Shown: piece after piece, positions 7,388-14,579 of the stretch
Position numbering within the stretch: the stretch's first letter is position 1
Layout: each line of letters begins with the position of its first letter
Assembly (NCBI GenBank): GCA_029287335.1
Contig: JARFRI010000413.1
Location: forward strand, 1-15,252
Direction of reading: 5' to 3'
Length of the DNA stretch: 15,252 nucleotides
Origin: Phycisphaera sp.
GTDB lineage: Bacteria > Planctomycetota > Phycisphaerae > Phycisphaerales > Phycisphaeraceae
Position numbers and translations under genes: made by a program
Notes under the pieces: model-generated
The model's input: the letters and a program-made list of their open reading frames with translations, nothing else
Told to the model about the DNA's origin: nothing
Database searches by the model: none

Positions 7388-9470
7388 AGCCAGAATCCAT
7401 TGGGGGTTGATCGTTAAGCAGGCTAGCGGGTGTTGTGTCGTGGGAAATCGGCACGTTAGGCAGCGCGGTGATGAAGCGTCGGCCGTAGGGCTTGGACACG
7501 ATCCGCTTGTCTAAGACCAGTATCGTACCGCGATCTTGTTTAGATCGGATGAGCCTGCCAAAGCCCTGCTTGAATTTCAAGACCGCCTCGGGAAGCGAAT
7601 ACTCCGCGAACGGGCTGCCGCCGCGGGCCTTGATCCGTTCGTTGCGGGCCTCGATGATCGGGCGATCCGGCACGGCAAAGGGCAGCCGACAGATCGCCAC
7701 CAGCCGCAGCGCCTCGCCTCTTACATCGACGCCCTGCCAAAAGCTGTCGGCCCCGAGCAGCACGCTGCGATGGTTGTGCTTGAACCGTGCCAGCAGTTCG
7801 CTGCGTTGAACGCCATCGCCCTGCACGAGCATCGGCATGCTGCGCTGCTCAAGCGGGCCGCGCAACGCCTGAGCCATCTCGCGGAGTTGGCGGTAGCTAG
7901 TAAACAACACAAATGCCCCGCCGTCAGATGCGTCGATATGACGCAGCAGCGTCTGCATCGCTTGGGCGTTGAAGGCCTGCTCATTGGGCTCGGGCAGAGA
8001 CGGGCACACGATCAACTCGGCCTGGCTTGCATAATCAAACGGCGAACCCAGTAGCAGCGTCCTTGGCTCATCGCAGCCCACTCGGCCGGTGTAGTGCTTA
8101 AACGCCTTACTGTGATCCATTGCCTGCTCATCGTTGGCGTGATCGGTCGCCAGTGTCGCCGAGGTCAGTATGACTGGTAGTGGCTCGTCGCGCGATGTCG
8201 TCGCCTCAAAGAGCCGTTCGCGGAGCAGTCCGCCGACTTCGACCGGACTGCTGCACAGCTTGACGCGGTTGAACCGCCCCTTTTTCTGCACATCGATCCA
8301 ATACACGCTGTCGGTCACCGTCTGCTCGACCAGTGCCTTGATCGTCTGAGCCAGGCTGCCGGCACGGTCCGCGTACCCACCGATCTCCATCGCGTCTTCT
8401 TCGCTGTCCAGTGAATCTTTGACGCGCTTGAGCATGAGCGACAGGTCGTTGAGCGCCGGGCTCAACGCGTTATCAATCTCCAGCGGCGCGCGGATTCGCC
8501 CGTTGTTCGCGCCGTATTGTTCGTGGTACTCCGCGACATCATCAAAGAATTGCTCAGCTACCATCCGCGCGGTCTCGGCCAAATGCAGACATCGGTTAAG
8601 TAGGTCCTTGTCGGCTTTTCCTTGCAGCGAAACGAGCAGCCCCTTCTGCCGACGCGCGGTGTACAGTCGACTGATGAGATACGCCGCCTGGTATCGGCTG
8701 GCGGTCAGGCCAAAGTGCTCGGAGGCGACATCCTCGATCGTGTGGGCTTCGTCCAAGATCACCGCGTCGTACGGCGGCAGCACGCCGAAGCCCTGAGCCC
8801 GCAGCGCGAGGTCGGCAAAGAACATCGCGTGATTCACCACGAGGATGTCCGAGTTGACCATCCGCCGACGCGCGGATTGATAGAAGCACTTCATAAACGT
8901 CGGGCAGCGCTTGCCCATGCAGTCTTCGCTGTCGGATTGCACTTCGTTCCAGACGCTGGGCGATTCGAGTTGCGGCAGTGTGGCAAGCGAGCCGTCGTCG
9001 GTCGTTTTGGACCAAGCCATGATCTGATCAAGCGAGCTGAATTCCTTTGAATCATTGAACAGCGTGTTCTGCCGATCGTGTGCCCGGCTTGCCCGGCGAA
9101 GCGACACATAATTACCCCGGCCCTTCACCAAGACCGCGCTGAACTCAATCGGCAGCACGGCCTGCAACAGCGGCACATCCTTGTTGATGATCTGTTCCTG
9201 CAACGCAATCGTGTGCGTCGAGACGACGATTCGGCGTTTCTGGTCCTTGTCCTCCTGGTACTTGGCGATGTGTTCGATGGCAGGCAGCAGATAGCCAAAG
9301 GACTTACCGACGCCCGTACCCGCCTCGACGACGAGTTTCTTGCCCTTATCCAGTGCATCGCTAACCGCCGCGATCATCTGCTTCTGCTCGGGGCGCTCCT
9401 CAAAGTCCGCGCCCATACGATCGGCGATCGGTCCATCGGGGCCAAGGATGTGGGATAGGTCCAGCGTCAT
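7377..9470 (-). CDS. dinG: DinG-family superfamily 2 DNA helicase
   Basis: This is an ATP-dependent 5'-3' helicase of the DinG/XPD group, acting on damaged or structured DNA in the cytoplasm. The 697-aa protein shows Walker [10 protein letters not shown] (49-57), a DEAH box (240-243) and motif [11 protein letters not shown] (635-643). There is no N-terminal exonuclease domain such as some Firmicutes DinG proteins have. The iron-sulfur region contains C184, C189 and C195 (CX4CX5C), the spacing of the last three ligands of E. coli DinG. The first ligand, expected in the KGRGNYxC context, is serine (S123). The cluster may therefore be altered or lost. No Shine-Dalgarno precedes the ATG; a TACAAT stands 8 nt upstream. 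The gene is divergent from the HIT gene and overlaps arsC downstream. The family call is firm, but the symbol could equally be yoaA-like. Confidence 0.9.
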   Translation of the reverse strand: MTLDLSHILGPDGPIADRMGADFEERPEQKQMIAAVSDALDKGKKLVVEAGTGVGKSFGYLLPAIEHIAKYQEDKDQKRRIVVSTHTIALQEQIINKDVPLLQAVLPIEFSAVLVKGRGNYVSLRRASRAHDRQNTLFNDSKEFSSLDQIMAWSKTTDDGSLATLPQLESPSVWNEVQSDSEDCMGKRCPTFMKCFYQSARRRMVNSDILVVNHAMFFADLALRAQGFGVLPPYDAVILDEAHTIEDVASEHFGLTASRYQAAYLISRLYTARRQKGLLVSLQGKADKDLLNRCLHLAETARMVAEQFFDDVAEYHEQYGANNGRIRAPLEIDNALSPALNDLSLMLKRVKDSLDSEEDAMEIGGYADRAGSLAQTIKALVEQTVTDSVYWIDVQKKGRFNRVKLCSSPVEVGGLLRERLFEATTSRDEPLPVILTSATLATDHANDEQAMDHSKAFKHYTGRVGCDEPRTLLLGSPFDYASQAELIVCPSLPEPNEQAFNAQAMQTLLRHIDASDGGAFVLFTSYRQLREMAQALRGPLEQRSMPMLVQGDGVQRSELLARFKHNHRSVLLGADSFWQGVDVRGEALRLVAICRLPFAVPDRPIIEARNERIKARGGSPFAEYSLPEAVLKFKQGFGRLIRSKQDRGTILVLDKRIVSKPYGRRFITALPNVPISHDTTPASLLNDQPPMDSGYEY

Positions 9471-9478
9471 GCGGGTGC

Positions 9479-9484
9479 ATTGTA
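9479..9484 (-). promoter_or_regulatory. Candidate -10 element of dinG
   Basis: On the minus strand this reads TACAAT, matching the TATAAT consensus at 5 of 6 positions, and it ends 8 nt before the dinG ATG. No clear -35 is seen 16-18 nt upstream. If real, the transcript would start on or next to the ATG. Confidence 0.4.
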
Positions 9485-9496
9485 GAACGCAAAATT

Positions 9497-9566
9497 ATGA
9501 AGCGCCTCGGCTTGCCGTGTGATCCACAATCAATCCCAATTCACGCGACAAGTCGCGGCGCTTCAT
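9497..9566. repeat. Perfect 10-bp inverted repeat between dinG and the HIT gene
   Basis: ATGAAGCGCC (9497-9506) and GGCGCTTCAT (9557-9566) are exact reverse complements separated by 50 bp. They lie within the 109-bp gap between the divergent dinG and HIT genes. The right arm ends 1 bp before the candidate HIT -10, and the left arm is 12 bp from the candidate dinG -10. A shared operator pair is a reasonable reading, but it is inference. Confidence 0.5.
9544..9557. promoter_or_regulatory. Palindromic operator candidate upstream of the HIT gene
   Basis: CGCGAC-AA-GTCGCG is a perfect palindrome with 6-bp arms, centred near 9550. It covers the position where a -35 for the HIT gene would lie. It does not resemble the E. 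coli or Gram-positive LexA box. A dimeric repressor site is plausible but unproven. Confidence 0.4.
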
Positions 9567-9573
9567 GTAGATT
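9545..9573 (+). promoter_or_regulatory. Candidate promoter of the HIT gene
   Basis: GCGACA (9545-9550, 4 of 6 to TTGACA) and TAGATT (9568-9573, 4 of 6 to TATAAT) are separated by 17 bp. The -10 ends 6 nt before the ATG at 9580, which would give a leaderless or nearly leaderless transcript. Confidence 0.35.
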
Positions 9574-9579
9574 GACGGT

Positions 9580-10047
9580 ATGTCGAACCTCACCCCCGGA
9601 ACGCCTGATCCATCATGCATCTTCTGTAAGATCATCGCGGGACAAATCCCCTGTCACAAGCTCTATGAAAACGAGCACGTGCTGGCGTTTTTAGATGTCG
9701 GACCATTAAGCCCTGGCCACACGCTGATCATCCCCAAAGGCCACTACAAGACGGTCGATGTCATGCCGGAGGAGACGGCTGCGGCGATTGGCCTCTGCCT
9801 ACCAAAACTCAGCCGGGCGATCCTGAAGGCGACCGGCTCGACCGACTGGAACCTCTTACAAAACAACGGCGAGCCCGCGGGCCAAGAAGTCCTGCACGCA
9901 CACTTCCATCTTATTCCGCGCGTCAAAGGGACTGACTTGCGCGAACCAATCAAAGGCAACGGCTTACCCAAACGCGCCTGGCCAGCAGTCGAGATTGACC
10001 ATGTTACGGCTGGGAAGTTGGCGGAGCAGATCAGCTCGCTGCTCTAG
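9580..10047 (+). CDS. HIT-family nucleotide hydrolase (HINT/Fhit-like)
   Basis: This is a small cytoplasmic hydrolase or transferase of the histidine triad superfamily, which acts on nucleotide phosphoramidates or dinucleoside polyphosphates. At 155 aa it shows the triad HAHFHLIP (106-113), with H108 the expected nucleophile. The N-terminal CIFC (13-16), together with H55 in PKGHY and H106, matches the zinc site seen in many bacterial HIT proteins. QNNGEPAGQEVLH (94-106) is the conserved strand leading into the triad. It is monocistronic and divergent from dinG, and its stop overlaps the convergent hisB stop by 4 bp. No Shine-Dalgarno is visible. The precise substrate cannot be assigned. Confidence 0.93.
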   Translation: MSNLTPGTPDPSCIFCKIIAGQIPCHKLYENEHVLAFLDVGPLSPGHTLIIPKGHYKTVDVMPEETAAAIGLCLPKLSRAILKATGSTDWNLLQNNGEPAGQEVLHAHFHLIPRVKGTDLREPIKGNGLPKRAWPAVEIDHVTAGKLAEQISSLL

Positions 10048-10050
10048 AGC
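10041..10050. other. 10-bp palindrome holding two convergent stop codons
   Basis: GCTCTAGAGC is self-complementary. Its central CTAG contains the TAG stop of the HIT gene on the plus strand (10045-10047) and the TAG stop of hisB on the minus strand (10046-10044). No separate terminator exists for either gene here. Confidence 0.85.
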
Positions 10051-10643
10051 GTGCCCTTGGTACTCGGCACATCATCGCCGGTCACCTTCACCGCATCACG
10101 CAGCGCTCGGCCGAAGGCCTTGAAAATCGCCTCGGCGATGTGGTGGTTGTTTTCGCCCCAGGGGACCTCGATGTGCAGGTTCATCTTCGCGTGGTTGGCG
10201 ACAGCGTTGAAGAACTCTTTGACCAGTTGCGTATCGAAAGAACCGATCTTGCCGGCCGGGTCGTTGAAGCTGTTGGATTGGACAACGAACACCAGCGCGG
10301 GTCGGCCGGACAGGTCCAGCGCGACGCGGGCGAGGGACTCGTCCATGGGGACCGTGGCGTTGCCATAGCGTTCGATGCCTTTTTTATCGCCGATGGCTTG
10401 CGTGATGGCTTCGCCTAGTGCGATGCCGACGTCTTCGACGGTGTGATGGTCGTCGACGTGGGTGTCACCGTCGCAGGTGATTTGCAGGGCGAGTCGGCCG
10501 TGGCGGGCGACGTGGTCGAGCAGGTGATCGAAGAAGCCGACGCCGGTGGCGTGCTTGTAGTCGCCGGTCTTGGCGGGGTCGAGATTCAGATCAAGCTTGA
10601 TCTTGGTCTCGTTGGTATCGCGTTTGATGCTGGCTTGTCGCAT
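10044..10643 (-). CDS. hisB: Imidazoleglycerol-phosphate dehydratase
   Basis: This enzyme dehydrates imidazole glycerol phosphate to imidazole acetol phosphate, a late step of histidine biosynthesis in the cytoplasm. It is the monofunctional form (199 aa) without the N-terminal phosphatase domain found in E. coli HisB. Metal-binding and signature motifs are intact: FFDHLLDHVARHG (37-49), DDHHTVEDVG (64-73), GENNHHIAEAIFKAFG (163-178) and the C-terminal PSTKGTL (193-199). Its ATG lies 6 bp after the hisC stop, so the two are surely co-transcribed and probably translationally coupled. The product of this step is the substrate of HisC. The stop overlaps that of the convergent HIT gene. Confidence 0.97.
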   Translation of the reverse strand: MRQASIKRDTNETKIKLDLNLDPAKTGDYKHATGVGFFDHLLDHVARHGRLALQITCDGDTHVDDHHTVEDVGIALGEAITQAIGDKKGIERYGNATVPMDESLARVALDLSGRPALVFVVQSNSFNDPAGKIGSFDTQLVKEFFNAVANHAKMNLHIEVPWGENNHHIAEAIFKAFGRALRDAVKVTGDDVPSTKGTL

Positions 10644-10649
10644 ACTTGT

Positions 10650-11726
10650 TTACAGCTCATCGATTGTCTTGAGTAGTTGGTCCACCTGCTGCGGCGTGCC
10701 AACAGTGATACGGAGCTTATCGTCTAGTCGCGGGGCATTGAAGTAGCGGACGAGGAGATTGCGAGACTTGAGGCTGGCGTAGAGGTCAGCGGCAGCCCAT
10801 TTATCGGCCCCCGTAACAGGCGGGGTGCAAAGCACAAAGTTGCTCTGGCTATCGAGCACGATAAACCCGCGCTGGCGCAATTCGGTCGTCAGGCGCTCGC
10901 GTTGCTCGATCACCTTAGCCCAGGTGTCTTTCGCGTAGGCCTGGTCGGTGATCGCGGCGACGGCAGCGGCCTGGCTCAGCGCATCGGTGTTGTAGCTGTC
11001 GCGGGCCTTGTCGAGCGCGGCAATAATGTCGGCATGCGCGATGCCGTAGCCGAAGCGCAAACCCGCCAGCGAGTAGCCCTTGCTCAAGGACCGCAGCAGG
11101 ATCACGTTGTCGACGCCGTCACGGATGAGCTGCACCGCATCGCTGGGCGCGAAGTTGATGTATGCCTCGTCGATTAGTAATAAGCCATGGAAACCGCTAG
11201 CCATCTCGCGCAGGGTCTCAATGCTTTCAAACCGGCCCGTCGGAGCATGCGGGTTGACCAACATGCCGACCCGACAGCCCGCATCGTTCCATCGTTGAAT
11301 CGTGTCGCTCACCAAGCCGAAATCATCGGCTCGATTGACACTCACCACCGGCGTGTCTTGGATCGCGGCGAGGACCGGGTAGAGCGAATAGGTCGGATCG
11401 GTGACGCCAATGCCGCCTGCTTGTCCACCCGGCTCGCAGTAGACGGTCAATAGCAAGCGCAGCAGTTCATCCCCGCCGTTGGTTGCGATGATGTTACTGG
11501 GGGACAGGCCGTGCAACTGGGCAGCGGCTTTACGAAACGGCTGTGCCAGCGGTGGCGGGTAGACGCGCAGCTTCTCGGCCGGCAGGTTGCGGATCGCGTC
11601 CATCACACTTGATGAGGGCGGATAGGGGTTCTCGTTGGTGTTCAGCTTGGTGACAACGGAGGTGTCGAGCTGCTCACCGGGCGTGTAAGCCGAGAGCTTC
11701 TGGATGTTCTCACGGGGGCTGGGCAT
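10650..11726 (-). CDS. hisC: Histidinol-phosphate aminotransferase
   Basis: This is a PLP-dependent fold-type I aminotransferase that converts imidazole acetol phosphate to histidinol phosphate in histidine biosynthesis. At 358 aa it has the normal length. It shows the N-terminal TKLNTNENPYPP (26-37), NPHAPTG (158-164, N158 contacting PLP), DEAY (186-189) and the Schiff-base lysine K216 in SLSKGYSLAGLRFGY. A C-terminal LRITVGTP (338-345) carries R339, which binds the substrate carboxylate. The first gene of the hisC-hisB pair, it has no Shine-Dalgarno, but a TACACT hexamer lies 7 nt upstream. It is divergent from the secreted protein gene at 11783, with 56 bp between the two ATGs. A closely related aromatic aminotransferase is possible on sequence alone, but the linkage to hisB settles it. 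Confidence 0.96.
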   Translation of the reverse strand: MPSPRENIQKLSAYTPGEQLDTSVVTKLNTNENPYPPSSSVMDAIRNLPAEKLRVYPPPLAQPFRKAAAQLHGLSPSNIIATNGGDELLRLLLTVYCEPGGQAGGIGVTDPTYSLYPVLAAIQDTPVVSVNRADDFGLVSDTIQRWNDAGCRVGMLVNPHAPTGRFESIETLREMASGFHGLLLIDEAYINFAPSDAVQLIRDGVDNVILLRSLSKGYSLAGLRFGYGIAHADIIAALDKARDSYNTDALSQAAAVAAITDQAYAKDTWAKVIEQRERLTTELRQRGFIVLDSQSNFVLCTPPVTGADKWAAADLYASLKSRNLLVRYFNAPRLDDKLRITVGTPQQVDQLLKTIDEL

Positions 11727-11733
11727 GGCGGAT

Positions 11734-11739
11734 AGTGTA
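11734..11739 (-). promoter_or_regulatory. Candidate -10 element of hisC
   Basis: On the minus strand this reads TACACT and ends 7 nt before the hisC ATG. There is no Shine-Dalgarno and no clear -35. It is consistent with a leaderless hisCB mRNA. Confidence 0.35.
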
Positions 11740-11770
11740 GCTTGCGTTCGGTGGGAAAATGGCCAAAAGC

Positions 11771-11776
11771 TAAACT
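11771..11776 (+). promoter_or_regulatory. Candidate -10 element of the 11783 gene
   Basis: TAAACT ends 6 nt before the ATG at 11783. There is no Shine-Dalgarno, and only a poor -35 candidate (TTCGGT, 18 bp upstream). It is one of the five TAnnnT elements placed directly in front of start codons here. Confidence 0.35.
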
Positions 11777-11782
11777 ACTGCG

Positions 11783-13345
11783 ATGAGACATCTGTCCTGT
11801 GTACTGCTTGTGTTGGTTGTTCTGGCTGGCGGTCTGATCGGCCCGTCTGCCGTGGCTCAGGCCGACCCCGGCGTCACCGCTGCGATCAACCTGCTCAAAG
11901 ACGCGACCAAGCCCCAGCGCGACGCCAGCCACAACGTGATGCTGATCGGCCTGCGCCAGCTCGAAGACCCCGCCCTGCTGCCCCTGTTTCAGGCGCTAAG
12001 CGGTTCGCCTTACCTCTCCATGCGCGTCCACGGCAGGCTCGGCGTCGCCGCCCTCAGCCCGCAGCGACGTATCGACCTCACTGCCCTCGCGGAGATCGAC
12101 GACCAACGCGAACTGGTCCAAGTCCTCTCCGCCGCGATCGATGACGACCTGATTGATAACAAAGGCATGGCCACACTGTTGACCTGGAACGGCCTGGACC
12201 TGCCCCTGCGACAAGCAATCGCCCTTCGGCTGCTGGCGGCTGGGGGCGAGGTCGATACCGCACCCTTTCGTGAGTCACTTCAAATCGAAATCAGCGACGA
12301 CATCAACGCTGCGAAGCTGTTGCAGTATGCCTTGGCCGCGTTGCTGCTCGCCGAGACGGGCGACGAAGCAGGCAGGGCCGCGTTGGACAAGTTATCGACG
12401 CTTGAAGCCGACAACGCAGAGGCCGTGATCGCACAGATACTTGATGCGGCGATGCGGCAAGGCTTTGCTTCCGCGGGGTCGTTCGCGATCACGGTCGCAA
12501 ACGATCCAGACCGCAGCCCGTCGCTACAACTGTTGGCTATCCAGGCTGCGTTGCGATTGAATGAGCCCAGCAGCGCAAAGCGTTGGCAGGCCATGTTCAA
12601 GGGCCAGACGGACACGGCCCAGCGCATCCGCCTGGCCATGATTGGGCTAGATGCATCTGAGCAAGTTAAGCCTGAACTGTTCGATACGCTTGCCAACCAA
12701 GGTGAGTGGATTGATGCGATCGCCAAAGCCGGTCGCGCGATCTCAATCCAGAACAAAAATCTCGCCACCGTCTTTGATCCCTTAGTCGCCACCGGCCAGC
12801 CGCTTTCGGTGCAATGGGTCGTGACCTACTGCCAGCGAGACACGCCCGCGCAAGGCCCCGACCTGCTCGAACTCGTCATCCAGCACCACAATGCGGCACC
12901 GCCCCATCACCGTGGCCGTATCACCCAAACCGCCATCGACGCCACCACCGCCCTCTGCGAGCTTTATCCCAAGGAGGCGAATGAGCGCCTGGCCAAGCGG
13001 CTTGATGTCAAGCAAGTACGCCCCAACGGCATCGCAGATGACGGCTTGTATCTCCTACGCCGCCAGATCATGCTCATGGGGATCGCCCGGGCCCGCAGCA
13101 AAGCGCTCTCGCCCTTGGCCAAGGCCATCGAATCCGACACCGAAAACGACTTCACTACCGATGCCTTGCGCCTCTTCATCCGTGCCCGCCACGCCGCTTC
13201 ACTGACCGACAAAGAGTGGGATCGCATCTCCGACATCGTCCAGGGCGTGGGCCAACTCGATGCGTCCATGCGTCTGCAACTGGGCTGGGCATACCTCAAG
13301 CACAAGGGCCAAGCCGCCCCCGCGATCACCCAGGCCCTGCGATAA
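11783..13345 (+). CDS. Secreted helical-repeat-like protein of unknown function
   Basis: I do not recognise this family. The 520-aa protein begins with a clear Sec signal peptide: basic MRH, a hydrophobic core of about 15 residues (CVLLVLVVLAGGLIG) and a probable cleavage site after A27 in AVAQA. The Cys at residue 6 is within the core and not in a lipobox, so it is not an obvious lipoprotein. The mature part is Ala-, Leu-, Asp- and Arg-rich and strongly helical in appearance, with segments such as LRQLEDPALLPLFQAL followed by RLGVAALSP, which resemble HEAT-type helix pairs. No catalytic motif is visible. It is probably periplasmic. It reads toward the DegT gene with a 49-bp gap, so the two may be co-transcribed, but DegT has its own Shine-Dalgarno and different codon use. 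A link to the anchored protein at 4376 is possible on general style only. Confidence 0.8.
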   Translation: MRHLSCVLLVLVVLAGGLIGPSAVAQADPGVTAAINLLKDATKPQRDASHNVMLIGLRQLEDPALLPLFQALSGSPYLSMRVHGRLGVAALSPQRRIDLTALAEIDDQRELVQVLSAAIDDDLIDNKGMATLLTWNGLDLPLRQAIALRLLAAGGEVDTAPFRESLQIEISDDINAAKLLQYALAALLLAETGDEAGRAALDKLSTLEADNAEAVIAQILDAAMRQGFASAGSFAITVANDPDRSPSLQLLAIQAALRLNEPSSAKRWQAMFKGQTDTAQRIRLAMIGLDASEQVKPELFDTLANQGEWIDAIAKAGRAISIQNKNLATVFDPLVATGQPLSVQWVVTYCQRDTPAQGPDLLELVIQHHNAAPPHHRGRITQTAIDATTALCELYPKEANERLAKRLDVKQVRPNGIADDGLYLLRRQIMLMGIARARSKALSPLAKAIESDTENDFTTDALRLFIRARHAASLTDKEWDRISDIVQGVGQLDASMRLQLGWAYLKHKGQAAPAITQALR

Positions 13346-13381
13346 TCGATAAAAACGCTATCCTTTGAGCTTCGCACACGC

Positions 13382-13386
13382 AAGGA
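13382..13386 (+). promoter_or_regulatory. Shine-Dalgarno fixing the DegT start
   Basis: AAGGA lies 8 nt before the ATG at 13395. This favours that ATG over an in-frame TTG at 13365, which would add ten residues not typical of the family and has no ribosome-binding site. Confidence 0.7.
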
Positions 13387-13394
13387 CGCGGCCG

Positions 13395-14579
13395 ATGTCT
13401 GAAATACCCCTGTCATCCCCCGATATCACCGACGCCGAGATCGACGCTGTCGTCGACGTCCTACGCTCCGGCCGACTCTCCATCGGACCCAAGCAAGACC
13501 TCTTCGAGCAGCAGGTCGCCTCGCGCTGCGAGCGCTCCCACGGCGTCGCCATCTCCTCCGGCACCGCGGGCCTGCACATCCTTCTCAAAGCCCTGGGCAT
13601 CGGCCACGGCGACGAGGTCCTCACCACGCCCTTCTCCTTCATCGCCTCAAGCAACTGCATCCTCATGGTCGGCGCCAAGCCCGTCTTCGTGGACATCTGC
13701 CCGCAGTCGCTCAACATCGACCCCAAGCGACTTGAGGCCGCGATTACCGACAAAACCAAGGCCATCATCGCCGTCGAGGTCTTCGGCAACCCCATGCACA
13801 TGGACGCCATCGAAGCCGTCGCCCGCCGACACGAGATCCCGCTGATCGAAGACGCCTGCGAGGGCCTGGGCGGCAAGCTCAACAGCAGACCCATCGGTAA
13901 CGTCGGCCGGGCCGCTGTCTTCGGCTTCTACCCCAACAAACAGATCACCACCGGCGAGGGCGGCATGATCCTCACCGATGACGACCGCCTCGCCGACATG
14001 TGCCGATCCTTGCGAAACCAAGGGCGAGCCGTCGCCACCGACCGCAGTGACAGCGTCGGCACCAACGCCACCGGTTCATGGCTGGCCCACGAGCGACTCG
14101 GCTACAACTACCGCCTCTCCGAAATCAACGCGGCCCTGGGCTGCGTGCAGATGGACCGCCTCGACGAGATGCTCGAGCAGCGCCGCCGCGTCGCCAACGC
14201 CTACACCCAACGCCTTCTCGACCAGCACGACCTCATCCTGCCCACCGGCGGGACCGACGACGCCGACTGCTCCTGGTTCGTCTACGTCATCCGCCTGTCC
14301 CCCGAATACGACCGCGCCGCCCGCGACCGCGTCATACAGGGCCTGCGCCGACACGATATCGGTGCCTCCAACTACTTCCCGCCCATCCACCTCCAGCCGT
14401 TCTACAAAAAGCAGTTCGGCTACGAGCCCGGCAGCTTCCCCATCACCGAGTCCATCAGCGACCGCACCCTCGCCCTGCCCTTCTTCAACCAGCTCGACGA
14501 CACCCAGATCGACCTGGTCTGCCACACCCTCACCGTCATGCTCCCGCGTGAACGGCTGCTCCTGGACGATGCCGTTTAA
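13395..14579 (+). CDS. DegT/DnrJ/EryC1/StrS-family PLP aminotransferase
   Basis: This is a cytoplasmic PLP-dependent aminotransferase of the sugar aminotransferase group, which usually aminates a keto-sugar nucleotide for surface polysaccharide, lipopolysaccharide or glycosylation. At 394 aa it has the family length. Landmarks are RSGRLSIGPK (24-33), SSGTAGLH (54-61, PLP-phosphate contact), IEDACEGLGG (151-160, D153 to the pyridine nitrogen), FYPNKQITTGEGG (178-190, Schiff-base K182) and GYNYRLSEINAALG (236-249). NYFPPIHLQPFYKK near the C-terminus is also typical. No sugar dehydratase or glycosyltransferase is adjacent, so the substrate is unknown. Codon use is unlike that of the pil genes: C dominates the third positions. 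That may mark different expression, strand bias or acquisition. No clear terminator follows. Confidence 0.93.
   Translation: MSEIPLSSPDITDAEIDAVVDVLRSGRLSIGPKQDLFEQQVASRCERSHGVAISSGTAGLHILLKALGIGHGDEVLTTPFSFIASSNCILMVGAKPVFVDICPQSLNIDPKRLEAAITDKTKAIIAVEVFGNPMHMDAIEAVARRHEIPLIEDACEGLGGKLNSRPIGNVGRAAVFGFYPNKQITTGEGGMILTDDDRLADMCRSLRNQGRAVATDRSDSVGTNATGSWLAHERLGYNYRLSEINAALGCVQMDRLDEMLEQRRRVANAYTQRLLDQHDLILPTGGTDDADCSWFVYVIRLSPEYDRAARDRVIQGLRRHDIGASNYFPPIHLQPFYKKQFGYEPGSFPITESISDRTLALPFFNQLDDTQIDLVCHTLTVMLPRERLLLDDAV

Noticed and set aside
9471..9579. LexA (SOS) box upstream of dinG
   Set aside because: dinG is SOS-controlled in E. coli, but neither CTGT-N8-ACAG nor GAAC-N4-GTTC is present. Only the unassigned palindrome at 9544-9557 was found.
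9497..9694. Small plus-strand frame starting at 9497 that overlaps the HIT gene start
   Set aside because: It overlaps the HIT gene in another frame, its ATG is part of the inverted repeat, and the translation has no recognisable pattern.
13365..13394. TTG start giving a ten-residue longer DegT protein
   Set aside because: The ATG at 13395 has a consensus AAGGA 8 nt upstream and gives the normal family N-terminus. The TTG has none.
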